Assembly (NCBI GenBank): GCA_012516015.1
Contig: JAAYXG010000293.1
Location: 1 to 5,864 of the forward strand
DNA: 5,864 nucleotides
Direction: 5' to 3'
Source of the DNA: Lysobacteraceae bacterium
Lineage (GTDB): Bacteria > Pseudomonadota > Gammaproteobacteria > Steroidobacterales > Steroidobacteraceae
Below are positions 5,532-5,864 of the stretch, piece by piece. The notes beneath the pieces are model-generated. The model had not been told where the DNA came from and ran no database searches. It was given only the letters and a program-made list of their open reading frames with translations. The translations under genes were made by a program, and so were the position numbers. Every line of letters starts with the position of its first letter. The stretch's first letter is position 1.

Positions 5532-5864
5532 ATGGCTGTCAGAATGCCACGCTGGTCGCTGGGGAATTTGTTCCGATCGAAGCAGCCGCCGTCCAGATCT
5601 CTTCCCAAGCGAGAAGCGAATCCCTATCACGCGGTCTCCATCTTGCCCGGAAAAGGGGCGTGTCCCGCGGCGTTCCGCCTGTCCGGCATTCGCTTCCTTT
5701 CGACGGGCGCGCCGCGCCTGCCACTGCCGAGTTGCGATGCCGAGCATTGCGATTGCCGCTTCAAGCATCACAACGATCGTCGCGCGGGCCATCGGCGTCT
5801 CATCGAAAGAGGGCTATTGCCGCCGACGTGGTCAGCGCCCGAGCGCCGTCGTTCGCCAGGACGC
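5532..5864 (+). CDS. Uncharacterised Cys/His-motif protein, 3' end outside the window
   Basis: This frame stays open for 111 codons to the window edge. The start at 5532 is supported by GAGG at 5523-5526, five bases upstream; the frame has an in-frame stop at 5475-5477. The basic N-terminus (1-28) is followed by YHAVSILPGKGAC (32-44), a FRLSGIRFLS stretch (47-56), LPLPSC (63-68) and a cluster C-x4-C-x-C-x3-H-H-x-D-R-R: Cys68, Cys73, Cys75, His79, His80, Asp82. The tail is Arg-rich and ends ERRRSPGR. This pattern matches what I remember of small hypothetical proteins common in gamma- and betaproteobacteria, so I expect only a few codons to be missing. The Cys/His cluster suggests zinc or another metal, but no function is known to me. 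There is no signal peptide or membrane segment. It is not a trp gene; co-transcription with trpA is unproven. Confidence 0.72.
   Translation, partial: MAVRMPRWSLGNLFRSKQPPSRSLPKREANPYHAVSILPGKGACPAAFRLSGIRFLSTGAPRLPLPSCDAEHCDCRFKHHNDRRAGHRRLIERGLLPPTWSAPERRRSPGR

Noticed and set aside
5472..5792. A 106-codon minus-strand frame in the right-hand region
   Set aside because: The + strand frame from 5532 has a ribosome binding site and a structured Cys/His motif; the minus frame is Arg-rich without motifs and is best read as its shadow.

Overview
The window is a tryptophan biosynthesis operon from a GC-rich proteobacterium. All genes are on the + strand. In order they are trpG, trpD, trpC, trpF, trpB and trpA, followed by the start of an uncharacterised small Cys/His-motif gene that runs off the right edge. 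The coding sequence looks GC-rich by eye (about 60% or more), with strong G/C preference at third codon positions. The TrpF active-site variant (EG...SG.G...DW) and the small C-x4-C-x-C...DRR protein both resemble what I remember from gammaproteobacteria of the Xanthomonadales / Nevskiales / Steroidobacterales type. That placement is an inference from memory and is only moderately secure.

Layout. trpG (13-609) has a strong ribosome binding site and overlaps trpD (606-1658) by ATGA. trpC (1829-2680) follows after a 170-base gap. That gap, together with the last codons of trpD, carries degenerate 7-bp repeats arranged as a long inverted pair. trpF (2753-3382) follows a 72-base gap holding a possible 19-codon ORF, an orphan GGAGG and a potential hairpin. 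trpB (3357-4601) overlaps the end of trpF by 26 bases, and trpA (4601-5386) overlaps trpB by one base (TGATG). A 145-base gap with several hairpins and a direct repeat separates trpA from the last gene (5532 to beyond 5864).

Function. TrpG supplies ammonia to the anthranilate synthase large subunit TrpE, which is not in the window and may lie just upstream. TrpD phosphoribosylates anthranilate, TrpF isomerises the product, TrpC closes it to indole-3-glycerol phosphate, and the TrpA/TrpB complex converts this plus serine to tryptophan. Every step from anthranilate to tryptophan is therefore encoded here. Overlapping or nearly touching genes suggest one transcript with translational coupling at trpG/trpD, trpF/trpB and trpB/trpA.

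The pathway itself is ordinary; I do not see a new multi-gene system. The points worth a second look are the heptad-repeat element that supplies the trpD stop codon, substitutions at normally conserved positions in TrpD and TrpF, the unusual translation start of trpF, the repeat/hairpin region after trpA, and the uncharacterised putative metal-binding protein at the right edge.
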